7,307 nucleotides of DNA from Thermohalobaculum sp035513135 (GTDB lineage: Bacteria > Pseudomonadota > Alphaproteobacteria > Rhodobacterales > Rhodobacteraceae). Each line of letters starts with the position of its first letter. Position 1 is the first letter of the stretch. This document shows positions 5,096-7,307 of the stretch, in pieces. The stretch lies in NCBI GenBank assembly GCA_035513135.1, contig DATKCQ010000178.1:1-7307 (forward strand). The letters run 5' to 3'. Under the pieces are notes generated by a model, which searched no databases, was not told where the DNA came from, and worked only from the letters and a program-made list of their open reading frames with translations. Both the position numbers and the translations under genes were made by a program.

Positions 5096-6058
5096 ATGGC
5101 CAGGAGCAAGATCGCGCTGATCGGCGCGGGGCAGATCGGCGGCACGCTCGCGCATCTCGCGGGGCTCAAGGAGCTCGGCGACGTGGTGCTCTACGACATC
5201 GCCGAGGGCATCCCCCAGGGCAAGGCGCTCGACATCGCCGAATCGAGCCCGGTCGAGGGCTTCGACGCGCGCCTCAGTGGCACCAACGACTACGCGGACA
5301 TCGCCGGGGCGGATGTCTGCATCGTCACCGCCGGCGTGCCGCGCAAGCCCGGCATGAGCCGCGACGACCTGCTCGGCATCAACCTCAAGGTGATGAAGGC
5401 GGTGGGCGAGGGCATCGCCCGCCACGCCCCGGACGCCTTCGTGATCTGCATCACCAACCCGCTCGACGCGATGGTCTGGGCGCTGCAGAAGTATTCGGGC
5501 CTGCCGAGCGAGAAGGTGGTCGGCATGGCGGGCGTGCTCGATTCGGCGCGTTTCCGCCACTTCCTCGCCGAGGAGTTCCAGGTCTCGGTGCAGGACGTGA
5601 ACGCCTTCGTGCTGGGCGGGCACGGCGACACCATGGTGCCGCTGACGCGGTTCTCCGCGGTGGCCGGCATCCCGCTGCCCGAGCTGGTAAAGATGGGGCT
5701 GGCCACGCAGGAGCGGATCGACGCCATCGTCCAGCGCACCCGCGACGGCGGCGCCGAGATCGTCGGCCTGCTGAAGACCGGCTCGGCGTTCTACGCCCCG
5801 GCCGCGGCGGCCATCTCCATGGCCGAGAGCTACCTGCGCGACCAGCGCCGGGTGCTGCCCTGCGCCGCGCATCTCGACGGTGCCTACGGGGTCAAGGGCC
5901 TCTATCTCGGCGTGCCGGTGGTGATCGGCGCCGGCGGCGTCGAGAAGGTGCTCGAGATCAGCCTCAACAAGGACGAAAAGGCGATGCTCGAGAAATCGAT
6001 CACCGCCGTGAAGGGGCTAATCGAGGCCTGCAAGGGGATCGATTCAGGGCTGGGGTGA
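5096..6058 (+). CDS. mdh: Malate dehydrogenase (NAD-dependent)
   Basis: This 320-aa cytoplasmic enzyme interconverts (S)-malate and oxaloacetate with NAD in the TCA cycle. It belongs to the LDH-like MDH group usual in alphaproteobacteria. Seen: Rossmann GAGQIGGT at 10-17; Asp34 at the end of the second strand, which favours NAD over NADP; the active-site loop AGVPRKPGMSRDD at 79-91 with substrate arginines Arg83 and Arg89 (an Arg rather than Gln at the loop position specifies oxaloacetate over pyruvate); ITNPLD at 119-124 with Asn121; Asp149 and Arg152 in VLDSARF; and catalytic His176 in GGHGDTMVP (174-182). All catalytic residues are present and the length is normal. The ATG has AAGGGAG (5083-5089) six bases ahead. 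In most relatives mdh is followed by sucCD; here a hairpin and an opposite-strand sulfotransferase follow instead. It plausibly uses the malate made by the malyl-CoA thioesterase encoded next door. Confidence 0.98.
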   Translation: MARSKIALIGAGQIGGTLAHLAGLKELGDVVLYDIAEGIPQGKALDIAESSPVEGFDARLSGTNDYADIAGADVCIVTAGVPRKPGMSRDDLLGINLKVMKAVGEGIARHAPDAFVICITNPLDAMVWALQKYSGLPSEKVVGMAGVLDSARFRHFLAEEFQVSVQDVNAFVLGGHGDTMVPLTRFSAVAGIPLPELVKMGLATQERIDAIVQRTRDGGAEIVGLLKTGSAFYAPAAAAISMAESYLRDQRRVLPCAAHLDGAYGVKGLYLGVPVVIGAGGVEKVLEISLNKDEKAMLEKSITAVKGLIEACKGIDSGLG

Positions 6059-6065
6059 GAGGCCA

Positions 6066-6091
6066 TCGGCCCGGACCGGGGGCCGGGCCGA
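6066..6091 (+). terminator. Terminator-like hairpin downstream of mdh
   Basis: TCGGCCCGG (6066-6074) pairs perfectly with CCGGGCCGA (6083-6091) across an eight-base loop, starting eight bases after the mdh stop. No T-run follows, as is common in very GC-rich genomes. It lies between mdh and the convergent sulfotransferase gene and, being symmetric, could serve both strands. Confidence 0.55.
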
Positions 6092-6127
6092 CGCCCTGCC
6101 GCGGCGCATCGGGCGCGAGTGGGGCCG

Positions 6128-7003
6128 TCAGGTGGCGGCGGGGTCGGGCTGCGCGTCGCGCGCCGTCTCTCCGCGCGGTGCCGGGCGCTCCGGACCGGGC
6201 GCGGCGCCCTCGCGCTGTGCATGTCCGCGCGCCCCGGCGGATGGCCAGCACGCGTAGCCGAAGCTCGCCGCGAGCTCGCCGCAGACCGCCCAGGTTTGGG
6301 CGATTTCCGTGTCGGTCAGGATGCCGTGCTCCCTGTGCGAGCTGGGCGCGAGGACGAGTTCCCGGGTGACCGCGTTGTCGAACGGCTCGTCCAGAAATGC
6401 GAACAGGCTCTCGAGATACCGCTCGGGGTCGCCGGTGAAGTCCTCGTAGCGCGCCTGCCACAGCGCCGCGCCGTTGCCCCTCGCAAAGCTTAGCATGGTG
6501 GACACCGCCTCGAGCCAGTAGTTCGCGGCACCGACGATGCTGGGGACCTTCATCACCTTGCCGACCTTGAGGCTGCTGACGACCTCGAGCGGGTGGCGCA
6601 CGAGATGCAGGAAGCGGGCCTCGGGGAAAAGCCCCTGGATCAGCTGGATGCCGTAGACGTTCTGCGGCGACTTCTCGAACCAGCGCGTCGCCTCCGGCTT
6701 GCGCCGCGCGGCATACGCTTCCATGTAGCGCTCGATCAACTGCCTGCGGGTCAGCGACCCGTTCAGCATCGCGTCGAACGCGTCCTCGTCGATGCCGTCG
6801 ATCTCGCGGTGGCGCTTGAGCGTGCGATTGCCGACGGCGACGTTGCGGAAATCCGGGGTGCCGAAGGGGTGGGGCCAGCGGAATAGGTGGGTCTCCTCAG
6901 GGCAGACCAGCGCGGGATGGCGCTCGAGGATCTGGCGGAGCATCGTGGTGCCGGACCGGACCGAGCCGACCACGAAGAACGGCGGGCAAGAGAATCTGCT
7001 CAT
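6128..7003 (-). CDS. PAPS-dependent sulfotransferase family protein
   Basis: This 291-aa protein belongs to the P-loop sulfotransferase superfamily, which transfers sulfate from PAPS to hydroxyl or amino groups; the acceptor is unknown. Seen: the 5'-phosphosulfate loop FVVGSVRSGTTML at 10-22 at the very N-terminus, WFEKSPQN at 108-115, the 3'-phosphate-binding segment FLHLVRHPLEVVSSL at 131-145 (Arg136, Ser143/144), and ARYEDFTGDPERYLESLFAFLD at 184-205, a typical late motif. The C-terminus from about 255 is a Pro/Ala/Arg-rich tail without visible fold. The ATG at 7003 is chosen because the P-loop starts ten residues in and GAGG (7008-7011) lies four bases ahead. The frame is open to an ATG at 7231, but those 76 residues look like non-coding GC-rich DNA. 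Bacterial homologues often sit in surface-polysaccharide or lipid-modification loci; no such genes are visible here. It is convergent to mdh and unrelated to the carbon-metabolism genes. Confidence 0.9.
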   Translation of the reverse strand: MSRFSCPPFFVVGSVRSGTTMLRQILERHPALVCPEETHLFRWPHPFGTPDFRNVAVGNRTLKRHREIDGIDEDAFDAMLNGSLTRRQLIERYMEAYAARRKPEATRWFEKSPQNVYGIQLIQGLFPEARFLHLVRHPLEVVSSLKVGKVMKVPSIVGAANYWLEAVSTMLSFARGNGAALWQARYEDFTGDPERYLESLFAFLDEPFDNAVTRELVLAPSSHREHGILTDTEIAQTWAVCGELAASFGYACWPSAGARGHAQREGAAPGPERPAPRGETARDAQPDPAAT

Positions 7004-7197
7004 GGGGCCTCGCGTGGAGGAAGGGCCGGCGGTCGGACCGATGGCGGCAGGCGTGGCTCGGCGCCGTGCGCGGATCTGCGCGCCGTCCACCGGCCGCTCG
7101 CGCACCGGGTGCGAGGCTTCCGGATAGTCCGGGAAGGTTGACCGTTGGTAAATCCCGGGGGCGTCGCGAATGCGATGGCCGGCCCGCCGCATTTCGT

Positions 7198-7227
7198 TTG
7201 CGCCCGGTCGGCGATCGCTGGTATACC
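7198..7227 (+). promoter_or_regulatory. Candidate rightward promoter with extended -10
   Basis: TTGCGC (7198-7203) is followed after 18 bases by TATACC (7222-7227), which is preceded by TGG (7219-7221) as an extended -10 element (TGnTATACC). Transcription would start near 7234-7236, just ahead of the ATG at 7252. Three of six -35 bases and four of six -10 bases match sigma-70. The AT-rich local composition stands out against the surrounding GC-rich DNA. Inference only. Confidence 0.35.
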
Positions 7228-7228
7228 A
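7219..7228. promoter_or_regulatory. GntR-type operator palindrome TGGTATACCA
   Basis: TGGTATACCA is a perfect 10-bp palindrome. Its TGGT-n-ACCA form matches half-sites used by many FadR-subfamily (FCD-domain) GntR regulators. A further ATACC (7230-7234) lies two bases on, giving a second, offset GGTAT/ATACC symmetry (7220-7234). It overlaps the candidate rightward -10 element, which is the arrangement expected of a repressor site. The remainder of the 7004-7251 gap shows no gene or clear element. Confidence 0.5.
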
Positions 7229-7251
7229 CATACCTGAAATGGCGGGCTTGC

Positions 7252-7307
7252 ATGGTTGCTCCGGCCGGGCGGTCCGCTGTAGATGGGGAGGTGCCGTCCG
7301 GGCGGGG
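7252..7307 (+). CDS. Possible start of a rightward gene cut by the window edge
   Basis: An ATG at 7252 opens a frame that stays open for the 18 complete codons to the window end (MVAPAGRSAVDGEVPSGR). It lies 24 bases after the TGGTATACCA palindrome and just after the candidate rightward promoter. There is no clear Shine-Dalgarno (only GGCGGG at 7241-7246) and no recognisable domain in so short a piece. GntR-family genes are often preceded by their own operator, so a regulator gene is one guess; chance openness in GC-rich DNA is equally possible. Confidence 0.2.
   Translation, partial: MVAPAGRSAVDGEVPSGR

Noticed and set aside
5074..6369. Second long frame across mdh
   Set aside because: Shifted reading of mdh with an Arg/Gly-rich, domain-free product.
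7004..7231. N-terminal extension of the sulfotransferase to an ATG at 7231
   Set aside because: The PAPS-binding loop normally lies very near the N-terminus. The added residues show no signal peptide or domain, and the extension would run into the operator/promoter region.
1..7307. CRISPR array, tRNA, rRNA, insertion sequence or phage/plasmid module
   Set aside because: No regularly spaced repeats, cloverleaf, rRNA-like sequence, transposase, integrase or terminal inverted repeats were seen on either strand.

Overview
The window is GC-rich (about 70% by eye), densely packed DNA from what is most likely an alphaproteobacterium of the Rhodobacterales (a high-GC member of the Rhodobacteraceae or a close relative). 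The evidence is the gene content and order: a mesaconyl-CoA hydratase, a malyl-CoA-family lyase/thioesterase and an alphaproteobacterial-type malate dehydrogenase lie together, with small glyoxalase-fold, dodecin and NnrU genes between them. From memory, this closely parallels the Rhodobacter sphaeroides mdh-mcl2-mch neighbourhood.

Layout. (1) Bases 1-1391, + strand: two translationally coupled inner-membrane permeases of a polar amino-acid ABC importer of the HisQ/HisM type; the first is cut by the left edge. (2) Bases 1444-4332, - strand, read right to left: malyl-CoA thioesterase-like enzyme (mcl2-like), an NnrU-family membrane protein overlapping it by 4 bases, a dodecin, and mesaconyl-CoA hydratase (mch). 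Strong GC-rich hairpins lie in the two gaps on either side of the dodecin. (3) Bases 4498-6058, + strand, divergent from block 2: a VOC/glyoxalase-fold protein and malate dehydrogenase (mdh), followed by a terminator-like hairpin. (4) Bases 6128-7003, - strand: a PAPS-dependent sulfotransferase. (5) Bases 7004-7307: no complete gene, but a perfect palindrome of GntR-operator type sits in a promoter-like context, followed by a frame that stays open to the right edge and may be the start of another gene.

How the genes work together. Mch hydrates mesaconyl-CoA to beta-methylmalyl-CoA in the ethylmalonyl-CoA pathway of acetyl-CoA assimilation. In that pathway Mcl1 (not in this window) cleaves beta-methylmalyl-CoA to propionyl-CoA and glyoxylate and condenses glyoxylate with acetyl-CoA to malyl-CoA; an Mcl2-type thioesterase then releases malate, which Mdh oxidises to oxaloacetate. 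The window therefore holds the malate-producing end of the pathway and the entry to the TCA cycle. The roles of the dodecin, NnrU-like and VOC proteins in this setting are not evident from sequence. No rRNA, tRNA, CRISPR array, transposase or insertion sequence was seen. I found no convincing wholly new system. The most unusual items are a dodecin lacking the usual flavin-stacking Trp, a sulfotransferase where sucCD would be expected after mdh, and the GntR-type operator/promoter at the right edge.
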